A DNA stretch of 64,000 nucleotides from Lepeophtheirus salmonis (Eukaryota > Arthropoda > Copepoda > Siphonostomatoida > Caligidae), in NCBI RefSeq assembly GCF_016086655.4, contig NC_052132.2, positions 13,580,805 through 13,644,804 of the forward strand, given 5' to 3'. Below are positions 54,901-64,000 of this stretch, one piece after another. The notes under the pieces are model-generated. The model was not told where the DNA came from. It was given only the letters and a program-made list of their open reading frames with translations, and ran no database searches. Within the stretch, counting starts at the first letter, position 1; the number at the start of each line of letters is the position of its first letter. The translations under genes and the position numbers were made by a program.

Positions 54901-55039
54901 CCTACGGATGCCTCTCTAATTACTTTAAATTTGAGACAAATATCCAAAATTCATACGGGCATTTAGGTTTAAATTCTGAACTGACCCGGTTCCGAGAAAA
55001 TGAGGATCCGTCCTACCTTTAGTCTTGAGAGCAACAAGC

Positions 55040-55612
55040 AAGTACTTAACTCCCTTTGACACTTTCCTGATAGGCAGATAAAAATAAAGTAATGTTGATT
55101 CCTACATTTTTTTATTCAGTTTTTATTTTTTCTTTTCTTTGCCTTTATATGCAGTATTATTAGCTTTTAAATTAATGATTTCTTAATTAGTATTATCCAA
55201 AGCTGTGGCTTCAAGAGGCAAACTTGTTGTAGTAGAGAAATGTGGAGCGTGATTTATGACTTGAGTTAAATTAATACATGCAATGAATATGGAAGGATTT
55301 TCTAATAATAAATAATCTCTAAAATAAGCTAAAAGTGATTGCATATATTTTTTACTTGTTATGAATTTGTTTATGGCTTACATATAATCATAATATTTTA
55401 TGGGCTCTTTTTTATATATCTGCATTAGACTGTTTCAGATTTGTTGTCCCAGTGGAATATTTAATTATTTTGGTCAATTTAAGGGTGCTAGGAAAATTGC
55501 AAGTGACGGAACACAAAGAATTTTATCCAGCGAGGGATTTGAAACAAAATAACAATTAAGGCACAGGTTTTTTTTCTTTTTATTCCACGTATTTTTTTAA
55601 GAATCCAAAATA
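55040..55612 (-). repeat. R1 copy, inverted, uninterrupted
   Basis: Complement of 546-655 plus 1395-1670, with about 150 further bases (55345-55510) at the position where the other copy carries a mariner. It ends ...AAGAATCCAAAA followed by TA and a mariner 5' end. Confidence 0.75.
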
Positions 55613-56020
55613 TTAGGTTGCAGAAAAATTAATTTCGTATTTCTTAATTATACGACTTCTGTTTAAAGTAAGCATATCTTATTTATGATTAGTTACATCG
55701 GATCATGCGAAATAGCATTGTGAAAGGTGTGATTGTATACTACAAATACTTTTCCAAAATATTTTGGTTGGTCCGATCAGTAGTGAATTATCGTGCGTCG
55801 AGTATTATGGAGGTCTCAAGGGAAGAAATTCCAAATATTTTACATTTTTACTATCGGAAAGAAAAAAACGTGTCTTTTATGAAGTGGATTGTTATTGGCG
55901 TTGAAAATAAATCATTTACGTCAATTTCAAACGACTAAAGTCGTGGTTGAAAGACAATAAAACAGCCCAGGCTGTGGCCAAACCAGGATTGACTGCCTGG
56001 AAAGTGTTGCTGATGAAATT
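55613..56020 (+). mobile_element. mariner 5' half, different deletion
   Basis: The TIR TTAGGTTGCAGAAAAATTAA starts at 55613 after TA. The leader leads to MEVSREEIPNILHFYYRKEK at 55807 (first HTH). The frame then passes to text fitting TAQAVAKPGLTAWKVLL near 55955-56005, the mid-catalytic stretch of mariner transposases (xxPQTVAKPGLTxxKVLL). It ends there without 3' half or 3' TIR. The break therefore differs from that of the shared-junction copies. Confidence 0.85.
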
Positions 56021-56760
56021 GTTCCTCACTCCTTTGAATTTACATTTTATCGGCGATTCTTCTCAATAAAATTCTGAAATATTATATCAGATTATAAGCA
56101 ATTATTTATTAATCAAGATTATTCCCGGTCTATAATTTATTTGCATGTTTAGCAATTGCTAATCGATGTTTAATGAATTTAATTAGTTATTTTGCTGAAA
56201 GGTTGTTCATTTTCTTTCCTTATCAATTCTTTTTTTTTTTTCCAAAGTGAGGACCAAGACATTCAACAGTAGCTACAAAATTATAATTTTGTCGTTATTA
56301 TTTTATATAATACACGCAACCTCATTAAAACAATGATTGATATTAATTAGACTCTCAAAATTCCCATAAACTATAAAATATTTCAAAGAAACTTCTATCA
56401 AAAATAATAATTAATTTTTTAATCCTAAAATAAGAAATTATATTTTGTCGAAACTCCAAACTCATGTTTGTTAATGTTATTTTAAAAGGATTTATTTCTT
56501 TCTCATACTAAAATATTCATACAAGTATTATTTACATATTAATCAATATTTAGAAGTTTAAAATGTATGGAACGACCTATAATATTTAACTGAACTAATT
56601 ATTACAATCGTTTAAGTGTTTATTATCTGTGTTTTTTTTTAAAAATTGTTAATTCAAGGCATCCAATTCCAAGGAGTATGAGGGTTTCAGCTGGACTAGA
56701 CCTGTTACTATTCATTTTTGATTGTACAAATAGAGTCCAAGGTTAGACCATCATGTAATT
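56021..56760. other. no gene seen
   Basis: A/T-rich sequence, nothing recognised. Confidence 0.3.
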
Positions 56761-56764
56761 GGGC

Positions 56765-56950
56765 TTGCTAGAATTTTCAATTTGATGTACAGACGGCTGG
56801 GCAGGAAAGGCTGATTTTCACAAAACATGTAACCAATCATAGTCTGTGACGTCACTATTGCTAGAATTTTCAATTTGATGTATCGGACCGAGTACTTGGG
56901 AGGAAAAACAGATTTAGAAAAAACAGGCAAGCACTAATAAACTATAACGT
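56765..56950 (+). repeat. two tandem units of 93 bp
   Basis: TTGCTAGAATTTTCAATTTG begins both units (56765 and 56858). Each continues GATGTA, then (C/T)xGACxGxGxxxxxGGxxGGAAA and an A-rich part ending near TAACGTCA / TGACGTCAC. Confidence 0.75.
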
Positions 56951-58855
56951 CAATGTTAAAAAGCGTGGTGGAAGTCAAACATCTGTCATACACGCGTTAT
57001 GGTATAATATTGTATTTCTATTAACCATAGAGTCCAAATACATCGCAACTTCCTCCTGCGATGTCTGCATTTTTAAGGATAACTTTCAGTTATCAAATGA
57101 AATATTTTTAAACTTTCTGAATATTCAAAATAGGCAAAAATAACGTAAAATTTATATTTGTTTTCTAAATGCCATGAGACTAAAACAAAAAAATAAGGCC
57201 ATATTTTGAATTTAGGGAATAAATTCTACAAAGTAAACAAAAAAAAAGTTATTTTGTTTTAACCAAAGCATCTACAGAAGGTAAAATTCCAATAATCGAT
57301 TAACAAATAAAGGAAATATGAACGCTGAAGTGTCGTTGTCTTTTATCTCTCACAATGTCATACACTTTAATCCCAACGTGTTATGTAAATGCAGGGCCGT
57401 AATACCCACGGGAGAGGGGACAATTTTTGCAGCAGTAATAATTATCGGCCAATAAGTGTTATGTCATTTATAGTCCCTCCAGACAGGGTTCTCCAATAAC
57501 TAAACCGCAATTACATCACTGCAATGTCAACATCTCAGAGATATTAATCATCTACATTAGCTTAAATTGGCCCAAAATATAAAAAAATGCTGTTTTCCCT
57601 ATAAAATTCCATTCTGGGCGCAATTCCGAAACAGTATAATTTGCATATTATTAAAAGCTATCCAGTTACCTAACGATTTAATACTTCCTTTTGGCAAACT
57701 TTTCTTGATATTCATTACTTAATTCATTGGTCAACTAATTAAGTCTTGAAAAAAATACAAACAGAGTTTATTCACTTCACTTTTTCTTTATTAAAAGAAC
57801 TAAGTAATGTGTAATTTTGTGGTCACTCCCGTCTTTTTAGTGATTGGTAAATCTAACAAACAAACTTTTTAATGGAATAATAATTATGGCCTACAATGCT
57901 TTATGCATGTTTGTATGGTTTGTTCAACTTTACAGAGACGTGTTCATTTTTAACCCATATTTGCTTTATACAATTAATTATTCAAAGGATAAAAATGGTC
58001 ATTATCATATGTGCAATAGTTGTAGTGAAGTATATGAAGCTAATTCTGGAAGAATTATTCCGTGTTAAATCTTTTGCACTGTTACCCTCAATTCCATCCA
58101 AGACCAAATATCACTAATCCATATGTTTTGCAATTGCCAATTTGTATTGACTGTCTTTGATTAGGATGCCTTACAATAATCATTTATCAAAAAGAAAAAA
58201 CTAGATGAATAGTTCAGTGCGAATGTATGGAATTGAATCTAACGGAAGATCATGTTACTTTGTACCCCCGTCATTAAAGAACAAGTCATTCTGATAAAGT
58301 AGAAAATAATTACATATATACATGAATAATTAATTGTAAACATTCCTTCAGTTTCATTCTACTATTAACAAATGTTATAATGAATTAAGTAAACTCAAGT
58401 ATCTTATAACTAATACTTTATTGAAATAGAACCAACAACAACAAATCTAAGATTCCGAATTTAATTTAGCAATTGGACCATAGCATAAAGATATTTCACA
58501 TGTATGTAAGATGTCCCAGTATTGTGTTGGCTTCATAAATTAATTTTTTTCCCACTAAAATTTAAATGTAGCTTGGTCTTCATAATTATGACCGTCATTG
58601 TAGAAGTGCCATCAATTTCTATTGCATAAAACTTTGCACCAATCAGCTCAATGCGTCTAGAATAACTTAATCAAAAATTATTTTTACTTTTCGATATTCT
58701 GAAGGAAGCTCCTCTAACCGTGGCTTTTAATATGTGCTTATAGAAATGGATATCCCTGTATTTAAGTTTAAAACTCTAGACAATTTTCGCAAAGATGAAA
58801 TGCTGGGCTTACAAAAACAAATTATATTGTATAAACTTCTTCTATGTACTGACTA
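56951..58855. other. no gene seen
   Basis: A/T-rich. A small hairpin CATCGCAACTTCCTCCTGCGATG lies at about 57042-57064. Frames at 57844-58117 (two overlapping) lack motifs. Confidence 0.3.
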
Positions 58856-59010
58856 GTCCATTGAAATCTGAACACTTACTAATTCAATAATTATTTATGT
58901 ACGTTGGAGAGCAAGAAGGGTTAAGTCAAAAAGGCCAAACTGGATCCGGAGGAGTTAAAGAAAAGAGCTTAGGTTATTCAACTCAAGTCCATGAGTATCT
59001 CAAATCCTAA
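58855..59010 (+). pseudogene. Tc1-like element 5' end and transposase N-terminal scrap
   Basis: AGTCCATTGAAATCTGAACAC at 58855 has the look of a Tc1-like TIR. About 60 bases on, the frame reads LESKKG, a stop, then VKKAKLDPEELKKRA and LKSMSISN. This parallels 36730-36830 (LERKKCFVKKAKLEPVELKK, LKSMRTHA). Nothing further of the gene remains. Confidence 0.65.
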
Positions 59011-59330
59011 TTAAAGTATATATTATTCAAATACAAATTGGTGTGGATTGATTTACGATGACATCTATGATGACGACATTTATCAAAGATTGTTCAATGA
59101 CAGCGTATCTCAATCCTATTTCAGTTAGTGCACCTTTCAAAAATGCGTAAAATATCAAGGCACTCTGTTGTAAAATATGATTAAAAATAGCACTGCATAG
59201 CCTAAATGCAAATATTTTATTTATATGAATAATGAACAGAGAAATATACCAACTGAAAAAAGAATTAGTTTAAGTTTTTCTCCTAACCCATTCCTTGGTT
59301 TTGAAAACTTAATACCGCTTGTTTCTCTCT
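59011..59330. other. no gene seen
   Basis: A/T-rich sequence without recognised features. Confidence 0.3.
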
Positions 59331-59560
59331 CTATAGTGGATATACTACATTCCATCCCGCAATTATGGTTGTATGCCCTTGTTTGGCCTTATAAGTATCG
59401 ACCCTTGCAACCTTTAGTACAAACTCAGAGCTGATGGAAGAAGGATAGTATGAAATAGGTCGAGGTTCCCTTTTACAGTACATTTTGTCAAGTTCTTGTG
59501 TGTTTTTTCTGTGTACATTGTAAAAGTTTGCCCACACGTCATACTTTTTCTCTTTTTATC
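59331..59560 (-). other. unexplained open frame, possible exon
   Basis: The minus strand is open for about 75 codons: KEKKYDVWANFYNVHRKNTQ, then CKREPRPISYYPSSISSEF and VLKVARVDTYKAKQGHTTII, ending GWNVVYPL and a stop. Composition is protein-like rather than A/T-biased. A GT directly after GWN could serve as a splice donor. I recognise no family; it may be an exon, a decayed gene or part of an unknown element. Confidence 0.3.
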
Positions 59561-59799
59561 ACAAAATTGGAGGCAGCGGATAGTTGAAACTCCAATATCT
59601 CAACCTTTCAATAAGAAGGAAATAACTTTTTCAAGATATTCAGATAATTAGCATTTTGGAGGATCATGAAAGTGAATGGAAGGTCTCATTATGTGGATGA
59701 GATTTTGAGTTTATCTACTATTATGAAGTTATCCTGGAGGGTGTGTGGGCTGAGTCGATCTTTGATCTGAGGGATGACGACGTAGGAGAGGTTGAATTT

Positions 59800-60260
59800 T
59801 TCGAATAAAAAAATCTAAAAATTTCAAAATCCATAGCTACTAAAAAAATGAAACTGTTTAAAAAAATCAAAAATCTATAAATATTCACAGAAATTCAATT
59901 TTTTGGTACTTAAAAATACATTTTTAAGTACCTGCAGATATTTTTTTTGGAGAGGCAGGGCTGTTTTTTTTTTAATTTCAAAAAATAATAGGTAGTCACG
60001 AAAATTAAATTTTTAGGAAAAAAATTTCAAAAGTCATAGATTTTTTAAATTTTAAATTTTGAGAATGAAATTTAAAATATTTAATTTTTTTGGAAATAAA
60101 TTAAAAGATTTAAATTTTAAATATTTTTTTTTGGAAACAAAATTACAAAAATTTAATTTGTTCGATAAAAAATTTCAAAAATTTAATTTGTTAGAAAAAA
60201 AATTTCAAAAATCAAAAGGCTTTCATAGAAAATATTAAATTTTTGAAAAATGTTGTTGTT
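59800..60260 (-). repeat. A/T-rich degenerate repeat of the CAGGGG family, inverted
   Basis: Repeated AAAATTTCAAAAATxxATAG and GAAATTTAAAATATTTAATTTTTTTGG words, complementary in style to 1-260 and 32080-32460. No coding sequence. Confidence 0.55.
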
Positions 60261-61078
60261 TTGAATATAGCCTCTTCACCCCAGTTCCTGCGTACCAGCC
60301 TGATGATGCTGTTGCTTGTTTATTCCTCTTGGTGAAATCAAATATATCTTTTCATTTAAATAATATACCAATATGCTATACACTGCACTCAAGCAGAACT
60401 TGGTGGGCTTTTGACATGGCACGCTATTCATCATGGTACATGAAAAATATTTATACGGTTAATTTTTTATTTCATTAGATGTCGAAATACTTATACAAAA
60501 CTTTTAAAGTTTTATCAATTCAAATATTTTATTTTTATTAAATACGTCCTTAAAAATATTCACTGTACTCAAAGTAGCCTGATGTATATATTTTTAAAGG
60601 AAAATGTCGTTTACTAAGCTGAGTCCTTGGACTACTGTTAATCCCATTCTTTGTTCTCTGTATAGGTCTACGTTTCTTAAGCTTCTTTGGATGTTTTAAA
60701 ATAGTATTTCCATCTCATTTATTTATGCCTCCTCCCCCTCCCCTATTCAAAATAATTCCATTGTCATTTTCTATTCTTATAAGTCTCTATGACAAACGAT
60801 AAAGAATTAAATAATAAGAAAAATATTTGATAGATTCCCGACATTACAAAAAATATAGATATAAGTTAGTAAAAAGAAAAATAGCGTTCAATTACATTAT
60901 TATCATACTGAACGAAAATTACCCATTTTCTTTCATAATGAGACACGAACAATTTATTCCAGGTATGACTAGTAATAACTAGAGATGGATTCGGGTAATA
61001 ACCGTACTAGACATGAACTGATATTTAAAAAAAATCCAATCCCATATCATTGAAAAGTTATTTTTTGATCTGTTATAA
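60261..61078. other. no gene seen
   Basis: A/T-rich. 60605-60745 (GAGTCCTTGGACTAC...TATGCCTCCTCCCCCTCCCC) resembles parts of R2-like sequence near 34045-34095 and the C-rich patch at 45405. Confidence 0.3.
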
Positions 61079-61080
61079 TC

Positions 61081-61802
61081 TTAGTTTGGGGAAAAAGTAA
61101 TTTCGTATTTACCAAGCCTTTTCTTTTAGCTAAGTCTTGTTCATTATTGGCCACATCGGATCATACAATATGTTGTAGTAAAGATGAGTGTACAGCACAA
61201 ACGCTTTTTGGACATTATTGAACTTGACAGGTTCAGTTGTGAATTATCGTGTGTTGAGTATGGAGATTACAAAGGAAGATATTCGCCATATTTTACCTTT
61301 TTACTACCTGAAAGGTAAAAACGTGTCGAAAGCCAAGAAAATTAGCGATGGATATAGCGCCTATACTCCTTTGGTGTGTGTTGCACAATAGTGATTCGCA
61401 CAATTTATTTCCAGCTCAATTCTACCCTCAACTTTGGGCAAATCGACTGACCAGCATTGCTGAATAGGAGATGAATCGTGTTTCATCAATACAACAATAG
61501 GCCGCACACATCTTTGATGACGTGGCAGAAGTTCCTGGAGCTCGTATGGAAAGTTTTTATGTTTCCAACCTATAGTCTGGACCTGACACCAAGTGACTAC
61601 CACCACCTGTTCCTGTATATAGGCAACGCACTTTTTGTTACAAATTTGGCCATAATAGGGGTCTGTGAAAATTGGTAGACAACAAAATATCGAACAGAAT
61701 GGGACATTTAATGGGACTTTGTTTAAATCAGATGATTGTAACACTTCTAATAAAGCACAGAAATAAAACGAAAAATAAGAAATTACTTTTTCCCCAACCT
61801 AA
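61081..61802 (+). mobile_element. internally deleted mariner element, 722 bp, both TIRs
   Basis: The cleanest copy. The 5' TIR TTAGTTTGGGGAAAAAGTAA at 61081 pairs with the complement TTAGGTTGGGGAAAAAGTAA ending at 61802, which is followed by TA. Transposase start MEITKEDIRHILPFYYLKGK at 61260. The N-terminal part breaks near 61403 and joins C-terminal text QLNSTLN. Next come FHQYNNRPHTSLM (second catalytic site, Asp changed to Tyr, about 61480) and YSLDLTPSDYH (third Asp, about 61600). CENW and a degraded tail follow. The first catalytic Asp is deleted, so it is non-autonomous. The polyadenylation-like AATAAAG and AATAAAA near 61749-61765 lie before the 3' TIR. Confidence 0.92.
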
Positions 61803-62035
61803 TATCTTACAAAAGATTAGATCCCTGAAAAAAACCTGTTTTTTATTAAAACACAAATTGAGGCTTAAAAAATGGATTCATCAGTTTGATCCTAGTTTTT
61901 CGATGTCAGCATGAACACCGGTTTTATTTTTAGAAAAAGCGATTTCTTTGGTATATTATCGTACATTTTTTACCCAATGTAATGACATTTGAGGCAAACC
62001 TTGTGTCACAATCATTTTAAAAAAGACGTAAGCAG
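61803..62035. other. no gene seen
   Basis: A/T-rich spacer between the mariner copy and R2. Confidence 0.3.
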
Positions 62036-62039
62036 TAAT

Positions 62040-62870
62040 ACTAATCGGTATTATTTTGAGGATGTTGAAGAAAAAAAAGATATCGAAAGTCAACATGATA
62101 ACCCTGACAATTTGAAGGAGATCAGCTACAAGCAGCTGTGATAAGACAGGAAGGGGAGAGGAAGTTAACAAGGACATCCCCAATTTCTACTCTGAGTCAA
62201 ACAAAAACTTCCAATTATAACTCTGAAACAAATCCTCAGGATTTCGCTCATCTTTTAAGTGCATACACAAACGTCCAAACAGGTTTTGAATATAATTGAA
62301 TCTATTTAAGACAGGATGTTCACTACTCTAGAATTAAATAATTATGACAACTACTAAGGAAAAGAACATTCCATCTTTAAATAAATGGGCCAGCTAAAAA
62401 ACGCACCGGATTTACATCTTTAAATATGTATATGAGACGAGTGATCAATAAGAAATTGTATTCCTGTCCTTTTGCAAACGGAGCATTAGTGTAATAGAAG
62501 TTATTACTTCGTTTATTTATCAAAAAGAATCAATTATGAAATATCCATGACCTATCAATTCAGACGATGTAATCCACAGCTGATCAATAGAATATATATA
62601 GTGTTTTTTGTTATGTTAGGAAGGTAAGGTCTTGTACAATGAATTATGATTATAATTGAATCTAACAGGAAAGGAAGTTCACTAATCAGAAATTAAATAA
62701 TAACAACAGCTGCTATGAGAAAAGAATATTCATTCTGTAGACTATGTCTTTTATGTGCACACGCAAATGTTCAATCCAGGTTCATATATGGATATTAATG
62801 ATGGCTTATATGCATTAGAAAATGAATTTTTATCCTCAAGAATTAAATAGTAATGATGACAGGTTATCAA
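62040..62870 (-). repeat. R2 copy, inverted, with decayed extra partial units
   Basis: 62040-62620 is the inverted partner of 12205-12870. From 62640 to 62870 further degraded units repeat the block ATTGAATCTAxxxAGGAxxGTTCACTAxTxxAGAATTAAATAAT (about 62295, 62650 and 62800), suggesting tandem growth of this part. Confidence 0.8.
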
Positions 62871-62964
62871 AAGAGGTTGCCAACTTAAATAAAAAAAAAT
62901 ACTACTGATTAGCATTACTGGACATATGTCATAATTAGAACTGACGTGTATGTAATGAAAAAAG

Positions 62965-63480
62965 TACCCTTAAAGTTAGAAAAGGAAAACAGTTCTTGCG
63001 TGTGCTCTTTCTTCTTTTTTGTTTATTACTTCCTCGGTCGTCGTAGTGTTAACTTCTTCTCCCTTTAAAGTCAATATTATTCTCTATCTTATGTGTAAAT
63101 TATTTTTAAAATACATAATAAAATTAGTATATATTTCAATAAATATAATTAAAATATTTTTGCTGCAGAGAAGTAATTTAATTGTATTTATATTGTATAA
63201 ATATTGAAATTTCATTATTTATAAATGGATATCAGCATTTAATAAAATATCATTAATTAATATTAATATATAATTCAATGTCTAAACATAAACCAAATAC
63301 TCTTCCTGAAAGAAGAAATATCGATTCATCTCAATGAAAATACTTTAGGAAAGGGAAGAAAAGTTGCTGTAAGTCCTCTTTCTTGTTTTTGTTCATTATT
63401 TAATGGGTCTTCCAATGAAGAAAGCATTCACGTGTATCTTTGATATAAATTGTTTTAAAAATAACAATTATATTATTTTT
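62965..63480 (+). repeat. degenerate direct duplication
   Basis: GAAAAGGAAAACAGTTCTTG...CTCTTTCTTCTTTTTTGTTTATTACTTCCTCGG (about 62978-63045) is echoed by GGAAAGGGAAGAAAAGTTGC...CTCTTTCTTGTTTTTGTTCATTATTTAATGGG (about 63349-63408), about 370 bases downstream. Confidence 0.5.
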
Positions 63481-64000
63481 CCTTCTCAAGTCTATTTTAA
63501 ATGTACTTCCTTTGTCTAGATTTCATGATATATGTAAATTATTGGATCAAATATCCAAATTTCTTAGAACTTTCTAAGAAACCGATTTGATACAGATATT
63601 TTCCCCGATCTATCGGTTTTCCAATCTCGATCTGATATTCCCACCCACTTCTAAGTCGTAACTATTGACTCGTATCCAGAACTACAAAATATGATCCCCC
63701 TCCAAAAAGAAAAAAAAAGAAGTGACATGTTCAAGCGTAAAACTTAAACAATGATTTGTAACCTTAAGAACTTATCTCTGTACATGTGATAGCTAAGTAA
63801 ACGAATTAGTTCAAAGTTTTTTTGACGTCATCCTCTGTCTTGAAACCTCTGGTAGAAATGCTCCAGATTACGTCACATTTCGTAATAAATTATTTAGTTC
63901 CTACTATAATTCAAAAATAAAGGTGCAGAAATTTTAAAAAGAATGACGTCATAATATTGATAGCAACAAAATGACGCAACTTTTTGTTTCTATTTACTTT
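63481..64000. other. no gene seen
   Basis: A/T-rich to the window end, with CCGATCTATCGG and TCTCGATCTGAT words near 63606-63632 related to those at 11923 and 12165. Confidence 0.3.

Noticed and set aside
57042..57064. Hairpin CATCGCA...TGCGATG
   Set aside because: Seven-base stem is within chance expectation for 64 kb; no other support.
1..64000. Prokaryotic features: operons, Shine-Dalgarno sites, CRISPR arrays, integrons
   Set aside because: No spaced identical repeats with unique spacers and no dense coding; the recognisable genes are animal-type transposons.

Overview
The window looks like nuclear DNA of an animal, most likely an arthropod. It is strongly A/T-rich, with long poly-A/poly-T tracts, occasional poly-C runs and no operon-like gene packing. 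I cannot support a single intact host gene, a CRISPR array or an rRNA gene. What can be recognised is a dense graveyard of transposable elements. The mixture of mariner, DD34E-DD37D Tc1-like, L1-like LINE and Ty3/gypsy remnants resembles what I know of parasitic copepods such as the salmon louse Lepeophtheirus. That species guess is inference from recall, not from a search.

Layout. 0-5.3 kb: an A/T-rich repeat tail, two mariner fragments set in a dispersed repeat (R1), a foldback element with subrepeated arms (2.96-3.72 kb) and a broken Tc1/mariner transposase (4.4-5.25 kb). 7.05-8.62 kb: a long inverted repeat. 9.3-10.2 kb: a LINE reverse transcriptase fragment and a 411-bp mariner derivative. 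10.7-12.9 kb: dispersed repeats R4 and R2. 13.7-16.3 kb: a Tc1 C-terminal scrap, a second foldback element with an 8-bp target duplication, and a full-length 1.28-kb Tc1-like element with both terminal inverted repeats (TIRs). 17.1-24.6 kb: Tc1-like fragments and L1-like LINE pieces, including an endonuclease-RT fragment flanked by two copies of one Tc1 family. 26.2-29.4 kb: an internally deleted mariner-like element and a scrambled Tc1 copy. 30.4-34.5 kb: a 91-bp miniature element, a CAGGGG-ended element, and R1/R2 copies. 36.0-38.6 kb: a Ty3/gypsy pol remnant between two Tc1 pieces, then the best preserved transposase of the window (37.67-38.61 kb, one frameshift plus a small deletion). 40-42.3 kb: a mariner and a Tc1 remnant. 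42.3-46.7 kb: almost featureless. 46.7-64 kb: three more mariner copies, a LINE 3' end, a TA-flanked 742-bp element, more Tc1 pieces and the inverted partners of R2, R3 and R4.

How the parts relate. The coding remnants are transposases or reverse transcriptases, and all are broken. The most informative pattern is a set of mariner copies (0.66, 9.8, 46.7 and 61.1 kb) that share one internal deletion junction, as expected for a non-autonomous derivative moved in trans by an intact relative elsewhere. Three elements with inverted arms (2.96, 7.05 and 14.2 kb) carry no recognisable transposase and are the least explained objects here. A few open frames (25.3, 27.8, 47.5, 59.4 kb) do not match a family I recognise and might be decayed genes or exons.
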